Shown here piece after piece: positions 33,910-44,746 of a DNA stretch of 64,000 nucleotides (its first letter is position 1; each line of letters starts with the position of its first letter). Below the pieces are notes generated by a model that made no database searches, was not told the origin of the DNA, and saw nothing but the letters and a program-made list of their open reading frames with translations. The DNA comes from Pinus tabuliformis (Eukaryota > Streptophyta > Pinopsida > Pinales > Pinaceae). Where the stretch lies: NCBI GenBank assembly GCA_031772625.1, contig CM062814.1, forward strand, positions 818,780,757 through 818,844,756. The letters run 5' to 3'. Position numbers and translations under genes: made by a program.

Positions 33910-34589
33910 GGGTGAAGAAGAAACTAATACAGAGGAACATGCTGAAAGAAGACAAGGAAGATGATGCTGAAACAAGAGGAGGAAACAAAGGAAGAAACTG
34001 ATGGAGATGTGAAAGAACAACAAAAGGAAGTAAATAAGGAAAACAGAGAGGACAATTGCAGGAAAAGAAAGACCAACTAGCATATATGGCTAGCCTCTCC
34101 TTGGAGGCCATCCAGTGTAGGATGCCAGCTAAATCCTATGCTTTTTACCTCAGAGAAAAATGGCTGCAATTTTAGATTAAAACACTAACACAAAGGAGTA
34201 CCATGCCATTTCAACACTACGGACAGTTTATTGATCTTTGTGATCAAAGTGCACTAAAGGATGGGGCCAAAATGGTTGAGTTTTACTTGCATAACATGGC
34301 CCTCATAGATATGAATATTTGGGACCCTAATGAAGTGCTAGGAGATCTACAATTAAAGGCTTTGGCATCATCGATGAACCATGAGAAGTCAAGGGCTGCA
34401 GATATGAAAAGAATATTGGCCAAAGAGAAAAATAAACCTCTTTTTACCAGAGCTAAACAATAAAACCCCATGACCCTAATCAACACCCATAATCTAATTG
34501 AAAATGATCCTCGACTGGCACTTAGATATCTTGTTGCCCAAGAGCAAGCAATTTCACATTTTGAGGATATGTTTAGGCTGCTAAGATGA
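33910..34589 (+). pseudogene. Accessory frame of D1 after integrase, N-terminal part
   Basis: From about 33910 an acidic, Glu/Lys-rich segment (MGEEETNTEEHAERRQG, later DGDVKEQQKEVNKENRED) is scattered over shifting phases. From 34086 a single phase runs MASLSLEAIQCRMPAKSYAF and continues to a TGA at 34587, with a TAG at 34179 and a TAA at 34461. It contains FIDLCDQSALKDGAKMVEFY and LQLKALASSMNHEKSRAADM. The frame then meets the solo LTR and seems to resume at 35757. It occupies the place of the env-like gene of Athila elements, but I see no signal peptide or membrane segment, so I do not call it an envelope gene. Function unknown. Confidence 0.5.
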
Positions 34590-34624
34590 TAATATACATG
34601 CCCACTAAAGGAGATGGAACACAT

Positions 34625-35740
34625 TGTAGAATTTTCTCTATAAATCAGCTAGCTCACTGATATCATGTAGAAATTTCACTTGTAGATCAAACTGATATAT
34701 GCAATGTACTAAAGCATAATACTAGATCTACATCTACCATCAACTTTGCGGAAGCTTAATCAAACATGAGCAACATCAAGCATGAACATATATAACTGAG
34801 AATGAGAAGTAATCAACCATAACACAGAAGATATAACCTAGGGAAAGCACCAGCCTAAAACCCCATCTTTGTATTATCAATCAAGTGGAAATCCTCAACA
34901 ACATACAAAAAGAATCAGCTCAAAAGCTATCCTGCTCTCTCTGTACTCTGATGATGTAGCTCATGGACTACTTAGGCCCGTATATATAGGCTGCACAATT
35001 CCTCCAAGCTCCTATTTCCTTAGGCATTTTTTATTGGGGTCCAATGTCATAACATGTGTGAGTTGGCCATATCATACCTGTTGTAACCTCAAGTCCAACT
35101 ACGCAATCCATAAGGAATAATATTCCTTCTGCATGCAAGGAATATTCACCAAGGAATATCCTAGCAACTGATAGTACACTGTCCCTCATCTAATCTCAAC
35201 TGGGTCTCTGTCTGAATTACCATGCATCGGTTATCCATGAGAGAATACTTAGTTATCTGAAAATAACAGTTGTCACATGCATGCAAGCATCAACAAACTA
35301 TATCTCATTAATTTAACAACTTGTTAAATTAATCTAACTGAACTTGACTAAGTTAAACTAAGTCAACTGATCCTCTCAATATAGAACTCATCCTTAATTC
35401 CTCAATCAGTGGAGCAAATCAAGGACACATTCCCCAATCAGTGGAGAAATTATTGCATGTTCTCACAAAGACTTCAAGTTTGATTTTCCTTAACTAATTA
35501 ACTCACGAAGAATTAATTAATTAATATTCAAACTTCTGGTAAGACCAAATTCGAATTTTACTTCCTATTTTAGACCAGGGATTGTCTAAAAATAGGAATC
35601 CACACTGAACTGCTAAAAATAGAACTTCTATTTTTAGCACTTCCATTTTTCATTCCCTGTTTCCCAATCCAGCACTGGTACCCAAACTGATATTTTTAGC
35701 ACTTCTATTTTTAGCAATTTCTTGTTGGAATTTTTCAACA
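34625..35740 (-). mobile_element. Solo LTR nested in D1 (probably copia type)
   Basis: Plus-strand ends TGTAGAATTTTC and TTTTTCAACA, with flanks CACAT (34620-34624) and CACAC (35741-35745) as a 5-bp target duplication with one change. On the minus strand it starts TGTTGAAAAATTCC. A TATATATA box at about 34981-34988 lies two thirds along in that direction, followed by leader-like sequence, so the minus orientation is preferred. It has no internal region: the remnant of recombination between two LTRs. It includes local repeats of CTATTTTTAGCACTTC. Confidence 0.7.
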
Positions 35741-35756
35741 CACACTACCACAAAGC

Positions 35757-36044
35757 TTGAAGATCAGAGAATATCACTCCCCTCAAAGGTTGAGAAAAGA
35801 ACTCAACAGAGCACCTATGTATGAGAAATCAATGCAAAGGTTGAAGGTCAATTGGATAGGCCTAAAACTCAGTCCACCACTACTCCTAGGGATGCTAGAA
35901 GGGAGAAAAGAAGAAGAGGAAAAGAGGCAGTGTGAGGAAGTAGGAAGGAAATTAGGCTTCTATGAACAAAGAAAAGGGACCACATCAGAAGCATGGGATG
36001 TCAGAGAGGCTACCAGAGCCATGAAGGAAATGGAAACTGACTAA
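35757..36044 (+). pseudogene. Accessory frame of D1, C-terminal part
   Basis: Open for 95 codons right after the solo LTR and ending 36 bp before the 3' LTR. It is charged and helix-prone (GRKEEEEKRQCEEVGRKLGF, ATRAMKEMETD). Position and composition suggest it is the end of the frame that stops at 34589, split by the insertion. No homology is recognised, and the join cannot be proven without an empty-site copy. Confidence 0.45.
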
Positions 36045-36071
36045 GTTGCTTAAAGGATGAGCAACACTTTC

Positions 36072-36080
36072 AGTAGGGGG
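36072..36080 (+). other. Polypurine tract of D1
   Basis: AGTAGGGGG immediately before the 3' LTR start TGATGA. It would prime plus-strand DNA synthesis. Confidence 0.7.
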
Positions 36081-38574
36081 TGATGACGAGCCTCATCATT
36101 GAGTAATTATATGGGACTTAATTGGCCTTAATTCGTTTCATAGCTTAGTTAAACCAACTATTCTCACAACTTATTGCATACTTTTGATTATATTTTGTTT
36201 ATGAAATGAGTTAGAGTTGGATATGTGGCTTTGTGGTCTAATGTGCATGTAATGCAGGAATAAAGGATAAAAGCAAGGAAAAATGCAGGTATAAGGGATA
36301 AAAGCAAAGAACTATGGAAAATACCTTGGTAAAGACTTGAATGGGACAAGGGAGAGTAAGTATAGGAGGTAAATCCTCCTCATTTACTACCCCTCCGTTC
36401 GAATATTCCACTATCAGCGCGAAGTGCACATAGCCATCACTTTGAAGACTAAAAGATAGCCGAGCAAGGGAAAGGGACAAAAACCAATTTTTCTTGACTT
36501 ATAGTCCAAGCCTCCCTAATGGGAAGAAAATCGTTAGAGACTTCAAATGTATAAATAGAGAGGCTTATGACCTCAGTATGATTCAGACTTCTATTGTAAA
36601 AATCTATTTTATTTCTGAGCTGCAAGAGACTTGTGACAGTTTATTCTATAATCCATGTTTTTTATAATAAGAATGAGTTCTGTTTAAGCCAACTCTGAGT
36701 TAACTCTGAGGGCTGAAGCTCTTGGGTTAGGGCCCGACCCAAGTAGCCAAAGCTCCTATTTACTGTACATGTATGCTAGCATAGAGTTCTATTCTGTTTA
36801 TTTGCTTAAGTAGTTTCATGGTTTTCTGTTCATTTTCTTAAGTAGCCTTATGGTTTTCACTATTTATTTTCTTAAGTAGTTTCACTTTCATTACAAAAAT
36901 ATAGTGTAGATTATTCATGGTTTTCCTGTTCATTTGCTTCAGTAGCTTCATTTGTTGTAGTTTACTTCCATTTATGCCTTCTTTCAGTTCATAGGTTAGT
37001 TAGGAGAAAAATTCACTATCAAGTTGTGCGTAGGTGTCTCGGCCTCATATCCTCCCTCTGGGACCATGACTTGAGAAAGGGACCCTTCAAAAACCACAAA
37101 AACATAGGTTTCTGGTTCTCGCATGTTCCAGGGAGTTCGCTGTTTGATGCAGTTATTTGTTCACCATCACTAGTTTTCTCTGTCATTTTCATTTGAAACT
37201 GCCTTAAGCATGTTCCTCATGCATTGCTTCCTCTCCATATGATCACCAAAAAACCTTCACAGTCACCACCTGATTCATTAGTTTTCTCCAAATGCTGCCT
37301 CGCGTGGAGTCCACCACTTACTTTATGAACTTTAAGTCCCCATCGCCAATCTGACTCGCCTGATCTGATGACTATTGTGTCACCCAATCACTTTAGGTGC
37401 TTTAAACCCCCACTATCGATCCACCTCGCCTGATTTGATGACTATCGATTCACTCGATCACCAATAAGCTTGGAAGATATCCACCATTGATTAGCCCTGC
37501 CTGATCCAACGACCATCGTGCAATCTCACGTAGATTAGTGCACAAACATTACCCACCTGAGATCATGCAAGAAAAGTGGTTTTCTCATTATACATGTCAC
37601 GTAGTAAGGCTAATCGCGTGAAATTTTAAAATACAGCTTGTAGCCTTGAGGGTGCGCGAGAAACTACTTACCACCTTAGAAACCTACTCCATCATTTCTG
37701 CACGTTTCTTTCCCCATGATACGATCTCTGCCATCCATCTCTTGACTTCAACCACGCAATAAGATCCCAACCATTCTCACTCCTGTTAGCCTCGTCCGTC
37801 CATCTCTTCACTTCACCTGCATGATTAGATCTCAGCCATTCATCTCCTATTAACTTCGTTCGTCCATATACTCAATTAATCCCTCGCGATACGATCTCTG
37901 CCGCTCATCCTGTTCATTAACCCCATTCATCCATTTATTCGCTTAAGCCTTCACGATAAGATCTCCATTGTTCATCCTGTTAGTTAACCCTGTTCGCCCA
38001 TCTATCTACGTAACCTCCTGTGATCCGATCTCCACCGTTCATTTTCCTTTCACCCAATTGATCCAACGGTTCTTATGCATTGTTGCTCCCTCACGTCCTC
38101 CTTTCACTGATTTCGTCCTCTAACTTCTCTTCCGCTTGAAAGTCGACTTAGTTTAGTTCTTTGCTTACACCTTAGTCTAGTTTTGATTCTTTTTAATTCT
38201 GCAACTTAGATAATTAGCATTAGGTTAGCGTTGATTTAGAAATTTTGTTTAGGCATTGTTGTTTAACTAGTTAGCTAGGGTATGGTGTGATTTAGCATTA
38301 CATGTTGATTTCTTCATTACTGCAGTAGAGTAGCTCTCCCTTAGGATAGATTTGCTCTTCTTCCATCAAAATCAAGATTCTTCTGACCCTATAGAAGTTT
38401 GGCTTGGAACCCCTGGGGTCTCTTGCCAGATGAGCAGTGACAACAGGCAATATCTTCACTTTTAGTTGTGCATATAGCACTGTCACCTCCAAGTTTGTAT
38501 GAACCCCGAGTTGATAAGTAAAGTTGGTAGCCCTGGGAGTTGCAACATTATTGTTGCAATACTTAAGCTCATCA
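36081..38574 (+). repeat. 3' LTR of element D1
   Basis: 2494 bp, TGATGA to GCTCATCA, TATA box at 36550-36557. Compared with the 5' LTR it shows many CG to TG or CA changes: CGCGCAATCTCGCGCGGATT (26219) reads CGTGCAATCTCACGTAGATT (37517). A 3-bp insertion lies near its start. Confidence 0.9.
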
Positions 38575-38579
38575 GGCTG

Positions 38580-39907
38580 TGTAATCATAGATGGACACGG
38601 TAATTGTCACAAGTGATTGTCCTCCATCCCCTCATCAAAAAGCTCCACCACTGCAGAGTGATGCAGGAGAATAGGCACACACATCTGTTCAACTGTCACA
38701 TCTTCCCAACATCACTTCACTTAATTTTCACGCAGGTTTGTTTGTGAGTCCATTGAGTTTTCATATGCATTTTTTACCACAACCTTCGTCTTCGCACTCA
38801 AATGATCCTCCAGATGATACTGCTTTGTGTTCTTCCATTCTAGACTTTACACTTGTTGTGAATGAGGATCAAGCCATCGATGGATTTGGTGTTGCACAAC
38901 CAACATCCGTTGTCATTCATGAAGAGTATGGCTGGGAGATTGAGCATCAACACTCGGAAAAGGATAATTCCTTTATGTCTGAGCCTCCTCCGTTCTTCCC
39001 TAACCTCTTTGGTGAACCTTCCATCCATGATTTCATATGTGTATCTCCACCTACGGATGCACCCATTGTTGATCACTCGCAGGACACACCAGATGTCAGT
39101 CCATCATCCGACAATGGAGAGGATAAATTATTCATTGAAAATCCACTTGACTTTTCATCTGCCTTTTCCAGAAACACAGAGGGTGAATTTGTCTGCTTCA
39201 CATCTACCCCTCTGTTTGATTCATCATATCATGAAGATGCTGATGAAATCATTGATTTTGCTAATCATAGCTGTCGTGATCTATTTGCTCATGTATTTGA
39301 TCACGATGATGATTCTATCGCAGTTGATTTTTCGAAGCCACCGATTTATGATCATCTATCTGATGATGAAGTTGAAATCCCCCAGACTGTCGAGGCACTT
39401 TAGCTTGAGCTGATGGTTATGTCAGGCCCTTGCTGTGCCGAGGTTGGTTTCACTTCTGATCAGGAAATTGTTGAAACACCCAAGGCTCCTCATCACTCAT
39501 CTGTATGCATTAAAGATCAATCTCACACACAGATCATACTTCCTCCACTCGAACTACATGATCCCATCGCTCATGCATTAGAGGAATCTTACATTACAAG
39601 CACACATGCATGACACAAGTTGTCTTTGTTTATTTCATTTACTTTCATGTCATAGTCAAGAGTATGCGTATGTTTAATAATTGCACGTAGTGTCACACAA
39701 CACCATGACAAGTCCACGGACTACATGTCATGCACTTGCACTCACTTATGTTTTGTGGACACATTGAAACATGGAGTGTGTTTGTATTCATTGTTATATC
39801 TTTCTTGTTTGTTGGTTCGCACAATCAGGTTGCTCGTGGACCATGCCTTCACCAACATGGGTCAACCAATGCGCCGGTGGCTGCATTGGAAGTATCACTT
39901 CATGTGA
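38580..39907 (+). pseudogene. Gag of element C, C-terminal part
   Basis: Resumes after the D1 target duplication. One phase runs from about 38738 to 39907 with stops at 39401 (TAG), 39611 (TGA) and 39656 (TAG). The first ~220 codons are Asp/Ser/Pro-rich and strongly acidic (DADEIIDFANHSCRDLFA, FDHDDDSIAVDFSKPP). Near the end is a hydrophobic stretch (VCLYSLLYLSCLLV), and the frame closes with RWLHWKYHFM and TGA inside TGATCAGG. The gag of element A has the same plan: Gag domain, acidic middle, hydrophobic tail, WLHW..HF, TGATCAGG. There is no pol between Gag and the LTR, so element C appears gag-only. Confidence 0.6.
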
Positions 39908-39943
39908 TCAGGCCCATGCACCGTTAGCTTAGGAGTAGGAGTA

Positions 39944-40095
39944 GTGTTTTCTTTTGGTTGTTTGCTTGCATGCTTGTTTGCTTACTTACCTCACATGTTT
40001 GTTTGTTTGCTTTCTTGTTTTCTTACTTGCTTTGCTTTCGCATTTACTTCTTCCTTCGCTTTGTTTTATGTTTGTTTGCTTATTTTGCACTCGTA
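39944..40095. repeat. T/G/C-rich low-complexity tract
   Basis: Repeats of TTTGCTTG, GTTTGTTTGC and CTTACTT words, almost free of A on the plus strand. It follows AGGAGTAGGAGTAG, which could be an alternative polypurine tract. Confidence 0.7.
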
Positions 40096-40567
40096 GGTTA
40101 GTTTCACATGAAACCGTGTGTGACTCTTGAAACAAGCTGGGTAAAGTACAAAAGGAATTTTACAACTATCAACATTCGGTTATCTGTTGTCCTTTCTCTT
40201 ATGTAAGAGCTTGTTATCTTTAGTCTCAGATACGTCGATGGAAAATACATACTGTTCAAAGTGAAACTTGGTGAAAACACAATTCTTGCATGCTAACTAG
40301 CGTCACATACTCTAGTCAGTTGTTTTTTTGGTTAACCCTTGGAAGCTCAATCAATTAGAGTAAGGTAAGGGGGAAAATCTTAACATGCACGTCATAGGTA
40401 TATAATAAACTACTTATCTGAAGGAACAACCTCTTCTGCTCTCAATACGTTGGGATCCCTCTTTCTCCTCTGAAATGAATAAGTGTTATGCACGATTATG
40501 AAAAATGAAAAAATGAATAAGGTGAAAGAAGAGAAAGGCTTCCTGCGTAGGGAGGTGATACAAGTAA

Positions 40568-40690
40568 CTCCATCGGGGTACTGACCACGCTCGCTGATAG
40601 TGGAGCAATGCTTGTGTTCCTGCGTGACTCCGTCGGGGTACTATCTAGGCCTATTAACAATGGAGCAACACTAGAGATGAAACTAAGACT
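40568..40690. repeat. 60-bp tandem duplication
   Basis: CTCC(A/G)TCGGGGTACT starts at 40568 and 40628; both units end in (A/T)(G/A)TGGAGCAA. It lies in the untranslated tail of element C. Confidence 0.7.
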
Positions 40691-41144
40691 CTGACGACTA
40701 TACTGCTTGTGCACCAATATACCCCTCAACCCCAATCGAAACAACTGTGTTGGCTTGGCTTGGAATTTTTGTCAACTGACCAAGAGCTTGGCAGATGCTA
40801 CATCTTACAATCAAGCAGGTCTAGAAACCAAGATGAATTGAGAACTGAACAATACTTCTGGAGGTGTTATACTTGCTTTTCATGAACAAGGTCCATTCAG
40901 AGAGATGGAGTTCTACCAGTGTGTCACCAATTGTTGTAGTAGCTATAAACACCCTCCAAAATTTTTCCTTAGCTTCGTTTTGGAGCCTCCCTACCAACCA
41001 TCCTTAGCAACATGTCTTGCACTGTCAAGTACACATTCGTCAGTGGTTTTCTAAGCAGATTGCCAGCCTGTGCATGATAACTTGTTGCATTCCCCTCACA
41101 GGTTGTTTCTCCGAACTTGGTCCAGCTGCAGGTTGAGAATCTCC

Positions 41145-41400
41145 CTAAAGAAATTGCGCAATTGTGGAGGGGAACCAACCTTCCCTTCAGAAATTGTGCA
41201 ATCATAACTGGAAGCCTGTTGGGATCCAAAATTGCACAATTCTGCATGCCAACCTTCCCTAGAAAAGTCACGCAATCTGTCCCAGCAAGTATGCTCAGCC
41301 CAAAAATTGTGCAATTCTGGGCATAAATCAGCTGCTCGACCCATAAATTGTGTAATCCTTCTAGGCAGCCAACCTAGCTCCCTCCCAAAAATGTGTAAAT
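41145..41400. repeat. Palindrome array, 3' LTR, cluster 1
   Basis: Seven variants of ATTGCGCAAT (near 41152, 41191, 41231, 41268, 41303, 41345, 41390). The first is AAATTGCGCAATTG, an exact palindrome. Positions match the 5' LTR cluster; mutations differ between copies. Confidence 0.75.
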
Positions 41401-41757
41401 TTTCCCCTCAGTCAAGCAAGCTATTGCATGTGCCATTGGGTTGACCGGTTCCACTTGGGACTGAGAAAAATTGACTTGCATGCATGGGATTCTTTTTCCC
41501 GAAATAGTAAAAAGAAACATGCAAAAAGCATCCCTAGATTTTAGGGAGCTATTTTTAGCGGCTAGAGGTTACATGCAAAGATCGTTTTAGAATCTTTCCT
41601 CCAAGTGTCGCTTTTTCCTAGATTTTTCATGCGCGCCATGAGCCTCAAAAGTATTTATTCGACACTTTAGAGCTCACTTATTCACATCGATCTTGGAGCT
41701 TTGACATCCCACAACACATCCAAGAGTCTTCAACACATCCAACTTAGCTATTTACGG

Positions 41758-42086
41758 GTAAGTCCTCTTAACTTGTCTTTTGCAGCATTTTTGTCGATTT
41801 TTGTGTTTTCTCTTGTGTGAGTGTTGTTTGATTGATTTATATGAATGATTGCTATCATTTGCATGAATATTAGCTTGTACTAGCACCGTTTAGTTTTCAT
41901 TAGCCTCTCACTAATGTCACATGCATGACACTGTTTTGCACGAACAATCACTGATTCGGCGACTCGCTTCACACACATGCATGTTGTTTCATTTTCTGAA
42001 TCTTTCATTCACTATTTGCATGCACGATCATTTAATCCTGCTTACACTTAGTATTGCCATGCATTCGCATTCACATTTTCTTTCAG
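41758..42086 (+). other. Intron-like interval 1 in 3' LTR of element C
   Basis: GTAAGT donor at 41758 and TTTTCTTTCAG acceptor ending at 42086. It matches 21899-22228. Confidence 0.45.
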
Positions 42087-42137
42087 TTGCCCATCGGCGG
42101 GTCTAGGCAAACTTGGCCCAAACTCAGGCTCACCAAG

Positions 42138-42470
42138 ACAACATTGCGCAATCATGAGAGGGAAGGCTATGCCTTCCTCTTAGAAAATGTGCATTTATGC
42201 CAAGTGACTATCCTCCTGTCTTACATTGCACAATTCTAAGAGGCAGTGGCTGATGGCCCAAAAAATTGTGCAATGCAGTCACTGGGCTTACAACCATTGC
42301 CAGCAGAAATTACTCATTGCGTAATTCCAGTAGCCAACAGGTCAGTGTGGATTGCGCATTGCACAATTCTAGCAGCTACCTAGTCTCCTAGCAGCCCTGA
42401 CTACCTTTTGCGCAGTTTTGGCAGTCAGTCTCCCGTCCTCCTAGGAAAAATCGCGCAATCCTTGCCAGTC
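42138..42470. repeat. Palindrome array, 3' LTR, cluster 2
   Basis: Six or more ATTGCGCAAT variants (near 42143, 42226, 42266, 42315, 42352, 42450). It lies wholly in the interval between the two intron-like intervals. Confidence 0.7.
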
Positions 42471-42479
42471 AATCCCCAG

Positions 42480-42567
42480 GTATGTTGCATGTTGTTCCTC
42501 AAGTTTTATTTGGTTTTAGTTGAAATATTATTTTCCATGCATGTCACTATGTCTTTGTATCTAGCAG
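42480..42567 (+). other. Intron-like interval 2 in 3' LTR of element C
   Basis: CCCAG|GTATGT donor and TATCTAGCAG acceptor, 88 bp. The 5' LTR has the same 88 bp (22622-22709) with GT and AG kept. The ATG of the LTR frame follows 32 bp later. Confidence 0.5.
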
Positions 42568-43407
42568 GTGTTCGTCTATATCTCAGCGGTTCAGGATCAA
42601 TGGCCTCCAAGAGAGCAGGATCAAAGGACACTAACGGAAGTGCAACTAGAGCAGCAGTTGAGCAAGTGTCTACAAGTTTGTCGATCTATGAAGACACCAA
42701 GTTGATTGTAGACAAGGACATCAAGCTGAAATGGAAAGAGATCAATGATGCATTTGCAGGCACATTTAGGGAAGATCTCGAAGACTTCCAAGTTTATGTG
42801 AATATTCACAAGTTCAGCTTGTACTAGATTGCATGCAGGTGTCTCGTGCTCCCATGCATGAAAATGATACATTGGATCGTCTCGCACACTCACACTGAGA
42901 CAATGAAATTGAGCAATGTTAGCAGGACGGAGATTGCGACCTTCAGGGCAAAAGATTATGAACAAATGTATCATATGTTGCAGCCAGTGATCACCATGGA
43001 AACACCCTTCATCATACCCAGTAGCAATGCCAACTCCAAAGATATCTTGAAGAACTGGATGAAGGAGTTGACCAAATTCAGGATGACACCCAACCATGTC
43101 TACAAGACGAAGATACTGCGGAAGATGTATCAATACTTGGTCATCTTTTCATGTCACTTGTATGTCCAAGAGAGCAAGGAAACCTTCCCACAGAGTTGGG
43201 TGATCACGTTGGACCAACTGGCTAGAGAAGGAAAAGCATGCAACTGGTCTGACATGTTGGCTCACCAGCTGAAGGAACAGATAGCAAGAGCTTGACGGTC
43301 GCCTAAAGGTCAACATGCAGAAATATACATGTCTGCTTACATCTTGAATGCAATATGTGTGTTGGGTTATGTTATATTCTTTCGACGACTAGTCGACCTA
43401 GTTAACG

Positions 43408-43441
43408 AGGGGGTTGGGGGGGGTAGAGCCCCCCCCCCCCC
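43408..43441. other. G-run/C-run inverted repeat
   Basis: A run of up to eight G and, after a short AGAG spacer, a run of about 14 C, able to fold as a GC hairpin or form G-quadruplex. The 3' LTR equivalent (47960-47978) has seven G and seven C. Confidence 0.7.
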
Positions 43442-43618
43442 TCCTTGTTGTGGCGATTGTGCAGTGGGGGGGTCATAGGGGGTTTGGGCAGTGCCCCGGG
43501 GTTTTTTTTTTTTTGGACCCTATATTAGGTGGGTAGACCTACCTACGGTTTTGTGCATGGTTTTCGCACATGGTTTTGGGCACGATGGTTTTCGGTCCAT
43601 GGTATTGGATGCTTCGAC

Positions 43619-43621
<3 letters not shown>

Positions 43622-43662
<41 letters not shown>
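43622..43662. repeat. (TA)n microsatellite at LTR TATA box
   Basis: About 41 bp of TA dinucleotides preceding TTGTAACATTG. The 3' LTR has only GTATATATATGTA at the same place (near 48191), so the run expanded or contracted after insertion. Confidence 0.9.
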
Positions 43663-43665
<3 letters not shown>

Positions 43666-43832
43666 AACATTGAAACGAAAATAATGAAAAATCAAGTTGG
43701 TAGTCTCGATTTTGGGATTCAGGGGAAAATCTCTATGTACATGTGTTTTATGTGTTATGCTCTCACATTATTTATTTTCTATTCTTAGAATTCATATGCA
43801 GGTAATTTCTATACTGGGTTAAAACCCGCATT

Positions 43833-43844
43833 TGGTGTCAAAGC
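43833..43844 (+). other. Primer binding site of element E
   Basis: TGGTGTCAAAGC, two bases after the LTR end. It differs at two bases from TGGTATCAGAGC, the plant copia site complementary to initiator tRNA-Met. Confidence 0.75.
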
Positions 43845-43952
43845 TATTTTGGCTTCAAGGGGGCGCCTTTGTTGCTAAGGGGTTTTGCTCGGGCATGTGG
43901 TAGGCCCTGTTTAGTGGGATATCTGAGGGATCGATTCTAGTGGTGAAAGAAG

Positions 43953-44732
43953 ATGGTGAGCAGTGGAAAGATAGAGATCGAGAAATTTAATGGTCAGAGT
44001 TTTGAGTTGTGGAAACTCAAGATGGAGGATCTATTGGTGGATAAAGATTAGTGGATTGCGGTAGATTCGGGTACTAAACAAACAAGAGTGTCCGATGAAG
44101 AATGGAAGAATTTGGATCGAAAGGCAAAGAGAAAAATATGATTGTTTGTCTCAGATTCATTATTGTTGAATGTATCAGGGGAAGATATGACAAAGGATTT
44201 GTGGGAAAAGTTAGGGACTTTGTACCAATCTAAGTCTCTGGTGGATAAACTGTTCCTGCAGAAAAAACTGTATAACCTGAGGATGAAAGATAGAGACTCG
44301 GTGATAGAGCATCTGAACGCATTTAATACTGTGGTAAGCCAGTTATTATCTATTGATATTAAAATTTAAGATGAAGATAAGTGCATTAGTTTGTTGTGTT
44401 CTCTACCAGGTTAGTGGGATAGTCTTGTTATTGCAATAGGTAGCAATGCAACTGTCTTGCAGTTTGATGAAATAGTCTCATCCTTGCTGACGGAGGAGAT
44501 GAGACGGAAAAATATGGAGAGCCAGAATGGTGATGCCTTGTCTATACGAGGACAGTCCTAAAACAAAAAAAAAAAGTCATCGAGTGGGAGATCTAAATCT
44601 CCGGGAAAACCTAAACCTGGAAATGCGGAATGGAAGGGCACTACAAAAGGGACTGTAAATCTAAACATCTTGACAAAGGAAAGGGATCTAATGATGCTCC
44701 TTCTGTAGAGGTGAAAACCACCTCAGATTAAG
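43953..44732 (+). pseudogene. Gag of element E
   Basis: MVSSGKIEIEKFNGQSFELW is the usual opening of plant copia Gag. DLWEKLGTLYQSKSLVDKLF and YNLRMKDRDSVIEHLNAFNT follow in the same phase (44142-44367), matching the UBN2-type Gag region. Stops occur at 44048, 44139, 44367 and near 44413 (TGG/CAG/CAA-type decay). The zinc-knuckle region (44600-44690) is disrupted: a frameshift removes the first Cys pair and leaves GHYKKDCKSKHLDKGKG in another phase. Confidence 0.8.
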
Positions 44733-44746
44733 GTAGGGATGTATAC

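Larger units (their letters stand above)
24786..38574 (+). mobile_element. Element D1: Athila/Tat-like Ty3/gypsy, full length, nested in C
   Basis: 13,789 bp bounded by LTRs of about 2.5 kb that start TGATGA and end GCTCATCA. The flanking 5-bp target duplication is GGCTA (24781-24785) and GGCTG (38575-38579), one change. Internal order is primer site, gag, protease, RT, RNase H, integrase, a repeat block, an accessory frame and a polypurine tract. It carries many nonsense codons. A solo LTR (34625-35740) sits in its accessory frame. Long LTRs, a primer site resembling those of Athila/Tat elements, and no chromodomain fit that lineage; the finer clade is not assigned. Confidence 0.85.
43360..43830 (+). 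repeat. 5' LTR of element E
   Basis: TGTTGGGTTATG to AAAACCCGCA. It contains a G-run/C-run inverted repeat (43408-43441) and an expanded (TA)n at the TATA position (43622-43662). Confidence 0.85.

Noticed and set aside
34203-34463. Accessory frame of D1 as an envelope gene
   Set aside because: Position fits, but I see no signal peptide or transmembrane segment.
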